From Stappia sp. BW2 (GTDB lineage Bacteria > Pseudomonadota > Alphaproteobacteria > Rhizobiales > Stappiaceae), in the NCBI RefSeq assembly GCF_008107695.1, contig NZ_VIRG01000066.1, positions 372,001 through 436,000 of the forward strand: a stretch of DNA of 64,000 nucleotides, read 5' to 3'. The notes beneath the pieces were generated by a model. That model had not been told where the DNA came from and made no database searches. It was given only the letters and a program-made list of their open reading frames with translations. Each line of letters starts with the position of its first letter. Within the stretch, counting starts at the first letter, position 1. The translations under genes and the position numbers were made by a program. Positions 18,847 to 27,098 of this stretch are shown piece after piece.

Positions 18847-19386
18847 ATGGAAAATCTCGACCAACTCGCCTTTGAAAATGCCCCCATGGGCCTGGCGCTG
18901 ACCGAGAAGCGGATCATTCGCGCCTGCAACCAGACATTCGTGGAAATGTTCGGTTTCAAGAAGGAGCAGTTGATTGGCCAGAGTTTCCGGCTGCTGTACG
19001 GCACGGACCAGGAGTTCCACCAGATCCGGGACATCGGCCTTGAGCCCCTGCGCCGGTCCCTGCCCTATACGGACGAACGGCTGATGCGGCGCTCCGACGG
19101 GACGCCGATCTGGTGCCGGTTCCGCGCCCGCACCCTGACGCCGGAAACGCCGCTGGCCCGGATCGTCTTGAGTTTCGCCCTGATCGACAATGCGGCAGCG
19201 GGTCCGAAACTGACACCGCGCGAGCGCGATGTCCTGCTTCTCCTCTCACAAGGCCAGACCAGCAAGGAAATGGGCCGCGTCCTGAGCCTTTCCCCCAGAA
19301 CCGTGGAAGATGTCCGTGCGAGACTGCTGAAGAAGTTTCAGGTCAAAAGCGTTGCCGTGCTGCTGTCCCGGCTTTCCGGGCAGTAG
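18847..19386 (+). CDS. PAS domain LuxR-type transcriptional regulator
   Basis: A 179-residue protein. Residues 1 to about 112 form a single PAS domain (FENAPMGLALTEKRIIRACN, then a FGFKKEQLIG helix). Residues about 120-177 form a LuxR/GerE helix-turn-helix (LTPRERDVLLLLSQGQTSKEM, LSPRTVEDVRARLLKKF). There is no receiver domain, so it probably senses a small ligand or cofactor through the PAS domain. It diverges from the M20/peptide transporter operon and the shared 86-bp gap holds a four-half-site operator. Regulation of that operon is inference from position. Confidence 0.88.
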   Translation: MENLDQLAFENAPMGLALTEKRIIRACNQTFVEMFGFKKEQLIGQSFRLLYGTDQEFHQIRDIGLEPLRRSLPYTDERLMRRSDGTPIWCRFRARTLTPETPLARIVLSFALIDNAAAGPKLTPRERDVLLLLSQGQTSKEMGRVLSLSPRTVEDVRARLLKKFQVKSVAVLLSRLSGQ

Positions 19387-19408
19387 ACGTTAAGCTTCTG
19401 ACAGGCTG

Positions 19409-20560
19409 TCACTCGCCCGGCTTCAGCCCGTTGGACTTGAAGGCACCGCCGAAAGGCGACGGGTTGGCCTTGACCGGCTCTTCGGCCGGCGCGGTGGATG
19501 CGGGTGCCTGGTTCTGCTTCTGAGCTTCCATTTTCCTGCGTTGCTCCTCCAGAAGTTCCTGCTGGCGGGCACGTTTTTCGTCCAGGATCTGCTGCTTGCA
19601 GACGCCGGCATCATGCTGCGTGCCCTGATAGGTGGCAAAGCCCGCAATGCCCAGAAGGATCACGAAAATCGTCAACGGATGGACAAGTGTCCGCAGAACC
19701 GGATTGCCATAGATGCGCGACCGCGCGGTAGTGCCGGTCCGCATCACTTCCTTCCGCCGCATGTGGGCTTCGTGCACCACCGCCCCGATCAACGTGATGC
19801 CGATGATGATGACCGCCAGCGCCGACAACGAAGGATCGGTCCCGTGCCGGACCTTGGAGGCAAGTGCCGTGGTGAAGGTGTTGCCCGACAGGATCGTGAA
19901 GACGGTGGTGTTGTAGTTTTCGAATGATGCCAGAAAGGTCAGGAACGCCGCAGAGCCGATGGCCGGCCCCAGGAAGGGCAGCAGGATCTTTCGGAAGGCC
20001 TGCCCCGGCGTTGCACCGAGATCAAGAGCGGCTTCCGTCAGGATCGGATCAAAGCGCTGCAACCGAGCCAGGAACACCAGCATTGCATAGGCGGAAATGA
20101 AAGTGACCTGCCCGGCAAGGGTCAGAAACATGCCGCTGTAGAAAATCGAGCCATAGTCCGCCCCGACAGACCTTCCAAAGGCGCCCCAGAAGATGATGGT
20201 CGAGATGCCGAGAACCACCCCCGGAATGAGGATCGGCGTGATCAGCACCGTGTAGAGGGCTGCACGCAAGCGGGGGCCAAGCTCCGACAGCGCAAGCGCT
20301 CCCGCCAAGCCGATAGGTACGGCAATGACCACCACGCTGACGGCTATCACAAGGCTGTTGGCGAGACCGCTCATCAGCCTGTCGTTGGCAAAGAGAACGC
20401 CGAACCATTCCGTCGTGAAACATTCCCAGGGTGTGATCCTCGGGAAAGAGGAGGAGTTGAACGCCGTGATCACCATGATGATCAGCGGACCGAACAGGAA
20501 GGTGAAGAAAAGCAGCGAAAAGCCTGTCGCGACCACGCCGCCGCCTGTGCCCCGGTTCAT
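19409..20560 (-). CDS. Polyamine-type ABC transporter permease (PotC-like) with C-terminal extension
   Basis: A 383-residue protein; PotC-type permeases are usually 260-290 residues. Residues 1 to about 275 contain the expected membrane segments and the ALDLGATPGQAFRKILLP loop that contacts the ATPase. The extra roughly 110 residues comprise one more hydrophobic segment (PLTIFVILLGIAGFATY), a charged coiled-coil-like stretch rich in Glu, Arg and Gln, and a Pro/Ala tail. The start at 20560 overlaps the PotB-like stop (ATGA); a longer frame to 20839 lies inside that gene and is rejected. Confidence 0.88.
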   Translation of the reverse strand: MNRGTGGGVVATGFSLLFFTFLFGPLIIMVITAFNSSSFPRITPWECFTTEWFGVLFANDRLMSGLANSLVIAVSVVVIAVPIGLAGALALSELGPRLRAALYTVLITPILIPGVVLGISTIIFWGAFGRSVGADYGSIFYSGMFLTLAGQVTFISAYAMLVFLARLQRFDPILTEAALDLGATPGQAFRKILLPFLGPAIGSAAFLTFLASFENYNTTVFTILSGNTFTTALASKVRHGTDPSLSALAVIIIGITLIGAVVHEAHMRRKEVMRTGTTARSRIYGNPVLRTLVHPLTIFVILLGIAGFATYQGTQHDAGVCKQQILDEKRARQQELLEEQRRKMEAQKQNQAPASTAPAEEPVKANPSPFGGAFKSNGLKPGE

Positions 20561-21480
20561 CGGCCGATCTCCCCGATGGAGACCTTGAAGACACGCATCA
20601 GCATCATGACGAAGGATATGCAGACGATCAGCAGGATCACCGCATAGGCCGAACCGCGCTGCCAGTTGGCGCTTTCGTTGAACCACTGGTAGATGAGCTG
20701 GGTGAACCAGAGGTTTGACGGCCCGCCGAGGATCTGCGGGGCGGCCAAGGCACCTGCCGTGAGCATGAACACCATGGTCGCTCCCGAAGCGATGCCCGGC
20801 TTGGCGACCGGCAGCACCACCCGCCAATGCACCCGCCACCAGCTTGCGCCCATGTCCCTGGCCGCTTCGATCTGGTTTCGGTCAAGCGCCTCAACCGCAT
20901 TGAAGATCGGGAATACCATCAGCAGGATGTAGGCGTATGTCAGGCCCGAGTAGAGCGCAACATCGGCCCGGATGAAATCCACCGGCTGGTCCCACAGCCC
21001 CATCGACATGCCGATGCCGTTGATGAGACCGGTGGAGCCGAACAGGACACGGAAGGCGAAGGCGCGCAGGATCTCGTTCACCCAGAAAGGCACGATCAGA
21101 CCGATCACCATCATTCGCGCCGCCACCCCGGTGGCCGAATGGGCCAGGATGAAGGCAATCGGGTAGCAGAGCAGAATGTCGATGAAGGTGACGAACACCG
21201 CCGCGATCAGGGTTTTGACCAGGATTCCTATATCGAGCGTGTTGACCGTGCCATCATTGCCTTGAAAGAAATAGGCATAGTTTTCAAGCGTATAGACATC
21301 CTGCGGGCCACCCACTTCAGCCGCCGGCAAATTGAACCGGAAGGAATAGTCGAGCATCGCCACCTGCGGCAGCGTGATCAGGCAGATCACCCAGAACAGC
21401 ACCGCAACGGCGACGAAGGAGGCAGCTCCAAGGCCATGCTTGCCCGAGATTTCACTGAAGACGTTTTGAAGCACTTTCAT
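20557..21480 (-). CDS. Polyamine-type ABC transporter permease (PotB-like)
   Basis: A 307-residue inner-membrane permease with about six hydrophobic segments and a PotB-like ATPase-contact loop (EAARDMGASWWRVHWRVVLP). The chosen ATG at 21480 leaves 2 bp after the ATPase stop; a GTG at 21486 is possible. It pairs with the PotC-like subunit and the PotA-like ATPase. Confidence 0.9.
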   Translation of the reverse strand: MKVLQNVFSEISGKHGLGAASFVAVAVLFWVICLITLPQVAMLDYSFRFNLPAAEVGGPQDVYTLENYAYFFQGNDGTVNTLDIGILVKTLIAAVFVTFIDILLCYPIAFILAHSATGVAARMMVIGLIVPFWVNEILRAFAFRVLFGSTGLINGIGMSMGLWDQPVDFIRADVALYSGLTYAYILLMVFPIFNAVEALDRNQIEAARDMGASWWRVHWRVVLPVAKPGIASGATMVFMLTAGALAAPQILGGPSNLWFTQLIYQWFNESANWQRGSAYAVILLIVCISFVMMLMRVFKVSIGEIGR

Positions 21481-21482
21481 CG

Positions 21483-22571
21483 TCACGCCCCCGCCAGCGC
21501 GCCATGAGGCAGGACAATTGCCTGCTCGGGCGTGAAGCCGAGCGAGACCGTACCGCCGGAGAGATTATCCGGCGTGCCGCCAAGGTTGACCCGGGTAAGC
21601 CGCAGCTGGACGCCGTTCGCTTCCAGGAACAACTGCCTCGAGTTGCCTTCAAACTCTTCCTTGACCCAGTTCGCGGTCAGCGTGTTGGGCGTACCGCCTT
21701 CAAGGCTCAGCTGCTCGGGCCTGATGAAGAGGATGCAGTCTTCGCCTGCTTTATATTGCCGCCCGCCTGCCGCCCTTCCCTGAAGACGGCCAAATGGGGT
21801 TTCGACGGAAACCAGCGCTTCCGTCTGCTGGGCGACCTTGCCTTCAATGGCATTGGTTTCGCCCACAAACGAGGCGACGAAGGAGGTCTTGGGACGATTG
21901 TAGATGGTCTCAGGCGGATCGACCTGTTCGATCACACCGGCATTCATCACCGCGACACGGTCGGACATGGTCAGCGCCTCGCCCTGGTCGTGTGTAATGT
22001 AGATGAAGGTCAAGCCGACGCGCTGCTGGATGGCGCGCAGTTCGGTGCGCATGTGGTGGCGCAGTTTCAGGTCGAGCGCGGACAGTGGCTCATCGAGCAG
22101 GAGGATGTCGGGCTCAACCGCCAAAGCGCGGGCAATGGCCACGCGCTGCCTCTGACCGCCGGAGAGCTCGTGCACCTTTTTGTCGCCGACACCTGGAAGC
22201 GCGATCATGTCCAGAAGTTCGTCCGCCCGTTTACGCCGCTCCTTGCGGCCAATACCCCGAACTTCCAGCGGAAAGGCGATGTTGTCGGCAACGCTCATGA
22301 GCGGAAAGAGCGCCAGGTTCTGAAAGATCAGGGCCGTCGGCCGCTTGTTCGGCCCGATGCCTCTCATATCCTGTCCGCCGATCAGGACACGGCCTTCGGA
22401 CGGGTCGGAAAACCCGGAAATACACCGCAACAAGGTGGTCTTGCCACAGCCGGATGGACCGAGGAAAGAGAAGAACTCCCCGCCCTTGATGACGAGATGC
22501 GCATTGTCGACCGCGGTATAGGCCCCAAAACGAATGGAAACGTGATCCAGAACAATATCTTTTGTGGCCAT
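21483..22571 (-). CDS. Polyamine-type ABC transporter ATP-binding protein (PotA-like)
   Basis: A 362-residue ATPase with Walker A GPSGCGKTT, signature LSGGQRQRV and Walker B ILLLDEPLSALDLKLR, followed from about residue 240 by a TOBE-type regulatory domain. The ATG at 22571 begins the ABC domain; the longer frame to 22649 runs into the intercistronic hairpin and is not needed. Neighbours are the binding protein upstream and two permeases downstream. Confidence 0.92.
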   Translation of the reverse strand: MATKDIVLDHVSIRFGAYTAVDNAHLVIKGGEFFSFLGPSGCGKTTLLRCISGFSDPSEGRVLIGGQDMRGIGPNKRPTALIFQNLALFPLMSVADNIAFPLEVRGIGRKERRKRADELLDMIALPGVGDKKVHELSGGQRQRVAIARALAVEPDILLLDEPLSALDLKLRHHMRTELRAIQQRVGLTFIYITHDQGEALTMSDRVAVMNAGVIEQVDPPETIYNRPKTSFVASFVGETNAIEGKVAQQTEALVSVETPFGRLQGRAAGGRQYKAGEDCILFIRPEQLSLEGGTPNTLTANWVKEEFEGNSRQLFLEANGVQLRLTRVNLGGTPDNLSGGTVSLGFTPEQAIVLPHGALAGA

Positions 22572-22622
22572 GACGCTCTCAGAAGGACGGCGGAAAAGGA
22601 AGACGCAAGCAAGGCGGCCGAG

Positions 22623-22644
22623 GCCGGGCGACACTGCGCCCGGC
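22623..22644 (-). terminator. Intercistronic hairpin after the polyamine-binding protein gene
   Basis: A perfect 8-bp stem GCCGGGCG / CGCCCGGC with a 6-nt loop, placed between the binding-protein stop and the ATPase start. No T-run follows, so partial attenuation or mRNA protection is more likely than full termination. Confidence 0.6.
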
Positions 22645-22673
22645 ACCACACCATTGAGAAAGCCGGAAAGGCC

Positions 22674-23813
22674 TTATGCGGACAGGAACTTGTTGGTGTA
22701 TTCGGTCCGCTTTTCCGAGTACCAGGGGGCTTCCGCCGGCCAGGCGTTCAGGTTGTCCAGCGCTTCGCCCGGATAGGCATCGGCGAAGTTCTTGGCATAG
22801 ACCTCACCACCAAATTCGGCAGCCCCGAGAACCGGTGAATTGTAGCCATGGGTCTTGATGGCTTCTCCGGCGAGCTTGGCGTCGTAAGCCGTCTCGATGA
22901 AGGCATAGATCTGTTCGATATTCTTCGCACCTGTCGGCATGGCAAGGCCATCGACCCAGGCCATCGCCCCTTCCTTCGGCGCCCGGTACATGACGGGTTC
23001 ACCGGCGGTTTTCAGTGCAAGCGGAGGACCGTCCCAGGTCTGACCGACGATCACGCCTTCGTTCAGGAGACCGTTTTTCTGGGTATCGGCATCGTTCCAG
23101 ATCAGCTTGATATTCGGCTTCTTGGCGATGGCAGCCTCAACAACCTTGGTCCAGACTTCGTCCATCATTTCAGGGCTTTCATATGCGGCCCACATGGAGC
23201 CCGGCTCCAGTTCGCCGCGGCCTTCGAGACCGAGACCGAGGCCAAGCAGCATGGAGTGTCCACGGCCCATGGTCTTGCCTGCGTTGGCTTCATCCCAGAC
23301 ATCGTAGTAGCTCGGGAATTCGCCACCTGGAACGAAGGCATCCGTCCGCCAGGCAATGCCTTCCGTGCCCCAGATATGCGGCAGCCAGAACACGCCCTTG
23401 CCGTCAAAGTTCCAATGGGTTTCGCCAAGCGCCATGGACGGGTTGACCTTGTCGATGGCCACTTTGGACATGTCGAACGGCTGCAAAAGGCCGAGTTCGG
23501 CCCAAAGGAGGTTGCGGTTCACGGTCGGGGAAACGATGTCAAAGCCCTCGCCGTTGGTGGCTTTCAGCTTGTTGATGATCTCTTCGTTGGAACCGATGCC
23601 GGTGAAGTTGATCTTGATACCCGTCTTGTCGGTGAAGCCGTTGACGAAGCTTTCCGGCAGATAATCCGACCACATCATGATGTTGATTTCACCGGATGAG
23701 GCCAGCACGCTGGAACTGACGATCGCCGGCATGGACAGACCCGCGCCTGCCGCCGCAGCGGTCTTCAGGAAATCGCGCCGCGTCGCGGATCCCCCCTTTT
23801 TAAAACTGATCAT
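22674..23813 (-). CDS. Polyamine-type ABC transporter substrate-binding protein (PotD/PotF-like)
   Basis: A 379-residue periplasmic binding protein. The N terminus carries a twin-arginine signal (SATRRDFLKTAAAAG), suggesting Tat export, followed by EINIMMWSDYLPESFVNGF, typical of spermidine/putrescine-binding proteins. The ATG at 23813 was chosen because it places the twin arginines at residues 12-13; the longer frame adds nothing recognisable. It is the first gene of the leftward transporter operon and diverges from the MocR regulator. The ligand could be putrescine or a related amine or omega-amino acid. Confidence 0.88.
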   Translation of the reverse strand: MISFKKGGSATRRDFLKTAAAAGAGLSMPAIVSSSVLASSGEINIMMWSDYLPESFVNGFTDKTGIKINFTGIGSNEEIINKLKATNGEGFDIVSPTVNRNLLWAELGLLQPFDMSKVAIDKVNPSMALGETHWNFDGKGVFWLPHIWGTEGIAWRTDAFVPGGEFPSYYDVWDEANAGKTMGRGHSMLLGLGLGLEGRGELEPGSMWAAYESPEMMDEVWTKVVEAAIAKKPNIKLIWNDADTQKNGLLNEGVIVGQTWDGPPLALKTAGEPVMYRAPKEGAMAWVDGLAMPTGAKNIEQIYAFIETAYDAKLAGEAIKTHGYNSPVLGAAEFGGEVYAKNFADAYPGEALDNLNAWPAEAPWYSEKRTEYTNKFLSA

Positions 23814-23956
23814 GACTTCCCCTTCACTGATGGTTTCACCAAACTGTTCTCGCTCTGGCGCATTACAGGTCGCAGTTTTTAGGAAAGGGTCGCATTGCCC
23901 GGACGATCCTGCGCAGCGTTGCAAGAAAGGATATTGCGGTGCAAAATTCACCCTTA

Positions 23957-23987
23957 GAGCCAGAGAGTGAAAACTATGGAGCCAGAG
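23957..23987. promoter_or_regulatory. Direct-repeat operator for the MocR regulator (transporter/regulator side)
   Basis: GAGCCAGAG occurs at 23957-23965 and again, identically, at 23979-23987, a 22-bp step (about two helical turns). The same arrangement recurs upstream of the aminotransferase at 26976-27006. MocR/GabR-type regulators are known to bind direct repeats, so this is a strong candidate. Confidence 0.75.
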
Positions 23988-24072
23988 GATTTGCCGGGCT
24001 TTCCAGATTGAGAATGCCCCGTCAGACTGGCGCGTGCGGGCTAACCGAAATCAGGGAAATCTGTCAGGACAA

Positions 24073-25554
24073 ATGCTTTCTACCTATTTCGAGACGCCCT
24101 TCGATCCGGGCAGACGATTGCAGCACCAGATCCAGGAACGGCTGATCGAGGCCATTCTGGACGGCGTGTGGCCCCTGCACGAGCCACTGCCGGCAACCCG
24201 CGTCTTTTCCAGCGAGATAAAGGTCTCCCGCAACACGGTTGCCATCGTCTATGAGCGGCTGGTTGAAGACGGCTATCTGAAATCGGTCAGCCGGCGCGGA
24301 TACTTCATCAACGAACGGCATATCCGCGAGCAGTTGAACATCCGGGTGGACGATCACGCGAAGGACATCCTGCCCGCCGCCGAACACCCCTTCGATCCGC
24401 AAGCCTTTCTGACCTACAGCTATGCCGCCCAGGAGAATATTTCCAAACCGGTCGACTGGCAGTCCTATCCCTACCCGTTCATCTATGGACAGCTCGCCCC
24501 CGACAAGACCTCCGTCACGCGTTGGCGCGATTGTGTGAGGCTGGCGGGAACCGCGCAGCATGCCCCAACCTGGATCGGCGATCTGGTCGATCTGGACGAC
24601 CCGATGCTCGTGGACCAGATCATCCGCCGAATGCTGCCTCAGCGAGGCTTCCGCGCCGAACCGGACGAGATCCTGGTGACTGTCGGTGCGCAGAACGCCC
24701 TCTTTCTGGTGGCACAGCTTTTTTGCCGGCCCGGCGTCAGAACGGACATGGAGGAGCCCGGCTATGTCGACACGCGCAACATCTTCCAGTCCTTCGGTGC
24801 GGAGCTGAAGTATCATCCGGTCGATTCAAACGGCATGCGGGTTGGAGACGAACTGAAAGGGGCACGTCTCGTTTACGTGACGCCCGGGCATCAGTCCCCC
24901 ACCAATGTCACCATGTCGATGGAGCGGCGTTTTCGCTTGCTGGCCCATGCCGAAACACACGATTTCATCGTTCTGGAAGACGACTATGAGCATGAGCTCA
25001 ATTTCATCGGCGCACAGAAACCGTCTCTGCGCAGTTTCGACCGAACGGGCCGCGTCATTCATGTTGCCAGCCTCTCCAAGGCGCTCTTCCCCGGATTGAG
25101 GCTCGGCTTCATCGCGGCGGACAGGCGTATCATCAAGGAGCTAAGGGCGCTCAGACGATTGATGTACCGGCACCCTTCGGCGCTGGACCAGCGGGCAATG
25201 GCGATCTTCCTGTCCGAAGGCCACTATGATTCCCACATCCGCCGCCAGCGAAAGATCCTGTCTCAGAAATGGAAGAAGATCTTCAGGCTGATCGAGAAGC
25301 ATCTACCGACCTGTCAGGCAACAGCCACGACGGGCGGGTCCGGTGTCTGGATCAGGCTTCCGGACACGATCCGGGCAGCGGAGCTGCAATCGAGGGCGGC
25401 GCGGCAAGGCATCCTGATCGAGGCCGGAGACGGCCGGTACTTTTCCCCGAACAGCCCACGAAACCGCATCCGCCTGGGTTTCGGTGCGATTGCCGAAGAA
25501 AAGCTGGAACCCGGCATCAGGCTGCTTGGCCAGGTTCTGGCGGAATGCGGGTAG
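24073..25554 (+). CDS. MocR-family (GntR-HTH/aminotransferase-like) transcriptional regulator
   Basis: A 493-residue regulator. Residues about 10-80 are a GntR-type winged helix (LQHQIQERLIEAILDG, VSRNTVAIVYERLVEDGY). The rest is a fold-type I aminotransferase-like domain with EDDYEHELNF and the PLP-binding lysine context ASLSKALFPGLRLGF. The ATG at 24073 has an AGGA ribosome binding site; an ATG at 24034 is possible. Proteins of this type sense an amine or amino acid through PLP. It sits between a polyamine-type transporter and an omega-aminotransferase, and matching direct repeats stand in front of both, so it probably controls both. Confidence 0.9.
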   Translation: MLSTYFETPFDPGRRLQHQIQERLIEAILDGVWPLHEPLPATRVFSSEIKVSRNTVAIVYERLVEDGYLKSVSRRGYFINERHIREQLNIRVDDHAKDILPAAEHPFDPQAFLTYSYAAQENISKPVDWQSYPYPFIYGQLAPDKTSVTRWRDCVRLAGTAQHAPTWIGDLVDLDDPMLVDQIIRRMLPQRGFRAEPDEILVTVGAQNALFLVAQLFCRPGVRTDMEEPGYVDTRNIFQSFGAELKYHPVDSNGMRVGDELKGARLVYVTPGHQSPTNVTMSMERRFRLLAHAETHDFIVLEDDYEHELNFIGAQKPSLRSFDRTGRVIHVASLSKALFPGLRLGFIAADRRIIKELRALRRLMYRHPSALDQRAMAIFLSEGHYDSHIRRQRKILSQKWKKIFRLIEKHLPTCQATATTGGSGVWIRLPDTIRAAELQSRAARQGILIEAGDGRYFSPNSPRNRIRLGFGAIAEEKLEPGIRLLGQVLAECG

Positions 25555-25557
25555 CGA

Positions 25558-25576
25558 TCCCGGCTGATGGCCGGGA
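25558..25576. terminator. Hairpin between convergent MocR and aminotransferase genes
   Basis: TCCCGGC-TGATG-GCCGGGA forms a perfect 7-bp stem four bases after the MocR stop codon and 18 bp before the aminotransferase stop. It could serve both strands; no clear T-run accompanies it. Confidence 0.45.
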
Positions 25577-25594
25577 CCGCTGGAAACTGGTGAC

Positions 25595-26911
25595 CTAAAG
25601 CTCTGCCTGGCCCAACACCTTCTGGAGAACATCGACCATCATCGAAAGGTCTTCCTCCGATGTGGTGAGTGCCGGGGCGTAGATGAGCGCGTCGCCGGTC
25701 GCCTTCACGTGCAGGCCTTCATCGAACAGGCGCCGCTGCACCAGAGAGCCCTTCGCTCCCGGCGTTTCGCCCGGCGTCAGCTGAATGCCGGCCATCATGC
25801 CATGACCGCGCAGATCGTAGACATGGGGCAGATTGCGCAGGCTGAACACGCCGTCCAGGAAAGTGGCCGAGAGGCTTGCTGCCCGCTCGAAAAGCCCCTC
25901 GGTCTTGTAGATGCCAAGCGTCGCCAGAGCCGCTGCGCAGGCAACCGGGTGAGCAGAATAGGTATAGCCGTGCATCAGTTCCGGCCGATCCGCGGTAATG
26001 GAGTCGATGACGGCTTTCTGAATTTCCGTCTTCACCGCAACGGCGCTCATCGGAATAGCACCGTTGGTGAGTGCCTTTGCCATGGTCATGACATCCGGAG
26101 TGACATCGAATTCCTGTGCCGCGAAGGCCGAACCCGTCCGCCCGAAGCCGGTAATGACCTCATCGAACACCAGCAGAATGCCGTATTTGTCGGCGATCTC
26201 ACGCAGCTTTTGCAAATAGCCGACGGGGGGCACGATGGTCCCGATGGACCCGGCAATCGGCTCGACAAACACCGCCGCAATCGTTTCGCCACCATAGGTC
26301 TTGCAGAGCTCTTCGAGATCCTCCGCCAGCGAGGCCCCATCTTGCGGTTGCCCTCTCGTGAACCGCTGATCCTCGTTCCAGGTATGGCGCATATGCACGA
26401 CGTCGCAGGTAACGCCTGCGAAATCTCGCCGGTTGTTGACCATGCCCGCCAGCGACGTACCGCCGAGGTTGACCCCGTGATAACCCCAGGCCCGTGAAAC
26501 GAAACGGGTGCGCTGCGGCTCGCCCTTCGCCTTGTGATAGGCAAGGCAGATCTTGATGGCGGAATCGACCGCTTCGGACCCGGAAGATCCGAAGAAGATC
26601 CGATCGAGACCTTCCGGCAGGATGTCGCTCAGCGCTTCGGCGAGTTCGAAGGAAATCGGCGCTGCCCGCTGGAAGTGAGGAGAATAGTCCAGAACCTGAA
26701 GCTGCTTGTAGACCGCCTCGGCAATTTCCTTGCGCCCGTGACCGGCAGCGCAGGTGAACAGTCCGGAGGAGCCATCCAGGATTTCCCGGCCTTCCGGTGT
26801 CCAGTAGCGCACACCTTCCGCCCGCGAGAACATCTGCGGTTCCTTGTGGAAGAGACGGTTGTTGGTAAACGGGAGCCAGTGGTGATCCATGTTGATCGGC
26901 ATCTTGGTCAT
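25595..26911 (-). CDS. Class III omega-aminotransferase (beta-alanine/omega-amino acid:pyruvate type)
   Basis: A 438-residue PLP enzyme of aminotransferase class III. Landmarks are FFGSSGSEAVDSAIK, the PLP-contacting aspartate in LLVFDEVITGFGRTG, and the Schiff-base lysine in MTMAKALTNG. The N-terminal MDHHWLPFTNNRLF is common in omega-amino acid:pyruvate aminotransferases. The ATG at 26911 has AAGGA upstream; the open frame continues to 27118 but that part contains the candidate operator. It is convergent with the MocR gene and divergent from a YdfG-like reductase. It probably moves the amino group from an imported amine or omega-amino acid to pyruvate. Confidence 0.88.
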   Translation of the reverse strand: MTKMPINMDHHWLPFTNNRLFHKEPQMFSRAEGVRYWTPEGREILDGSSGLFTCAAGHGRKEIAEAVYKQLQVLDYSPHFQRAAPISFELAEALSDILPEGLDRIFFGSSGSEAVDSAIKICLAYHKAKGEPQRTRFVSRAWGYHGVNLGGTSLAGMVNNRRDFAGVTCDVVHMRHTWNEDQRFTRGQPQDGASLAEDLEELCKTYGGETIAAVFVEPIAGSIGTIVPPVGYLQKLREIADKYGILLVFDEVITGFGRTGSAFAAQEFDVTPDVMTMAKALTNGAIPMSAVAVKTEIQKAVIDSITADRPELMHGYTYSAHPVACAAALATLGIYKTEGLFERAASLSATFLDGVFSLRNLPHVYDLRGHGMMAGIQLTPGETPGAKGSLVQRRLFDEGLHVKATGDALIYAPALTTSEEDLSMMVDVLQKVLGQAEL

Positions 26912-26964
26912 GGCGCAAGGTCCTTGAATACGAAGCAATGTCATCACTCCTAGGACCAGTGGCT

Positions 26965-27006
26965 GAGCCACCGTAGAGCCAGCGCTCAATTTCATAGGAG
27001 CCAGAG
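26965..27006. promoter_or_regulatory. Direct-repeat operator for the MocR regulator (aminotransferase/YdfG side)
   Basis: GAGCCAGCG at 26976-26984 and GAGCCAGAG at 26998-27006 repeat with the same 22-bp step as the pair near the MocR gene; a weaker GAGCCACCG sits 11 bp earlier at 26965-26973. The sites lie between the divergent aminotransferase (ATG 26911) and YdfG-like (ATG 27099) genes. Confidence 0.75.
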
Positions 27007-27098
27007 GGCCATGACCTGAATTTGGCGTTGTGCTGGCGGAGCAGCTGCCTATGGTCCGGTCAAACGACTGTTGCAGACACTTTCGGAAAGGCAGACTC

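Noticed and set aside
20561..20839. N-terminal extension of the PotC-like permease
   Set aside because: It lies within the PotB-like gene and has no membrane character; the ATGA-overlapping start at 20560 is natural.
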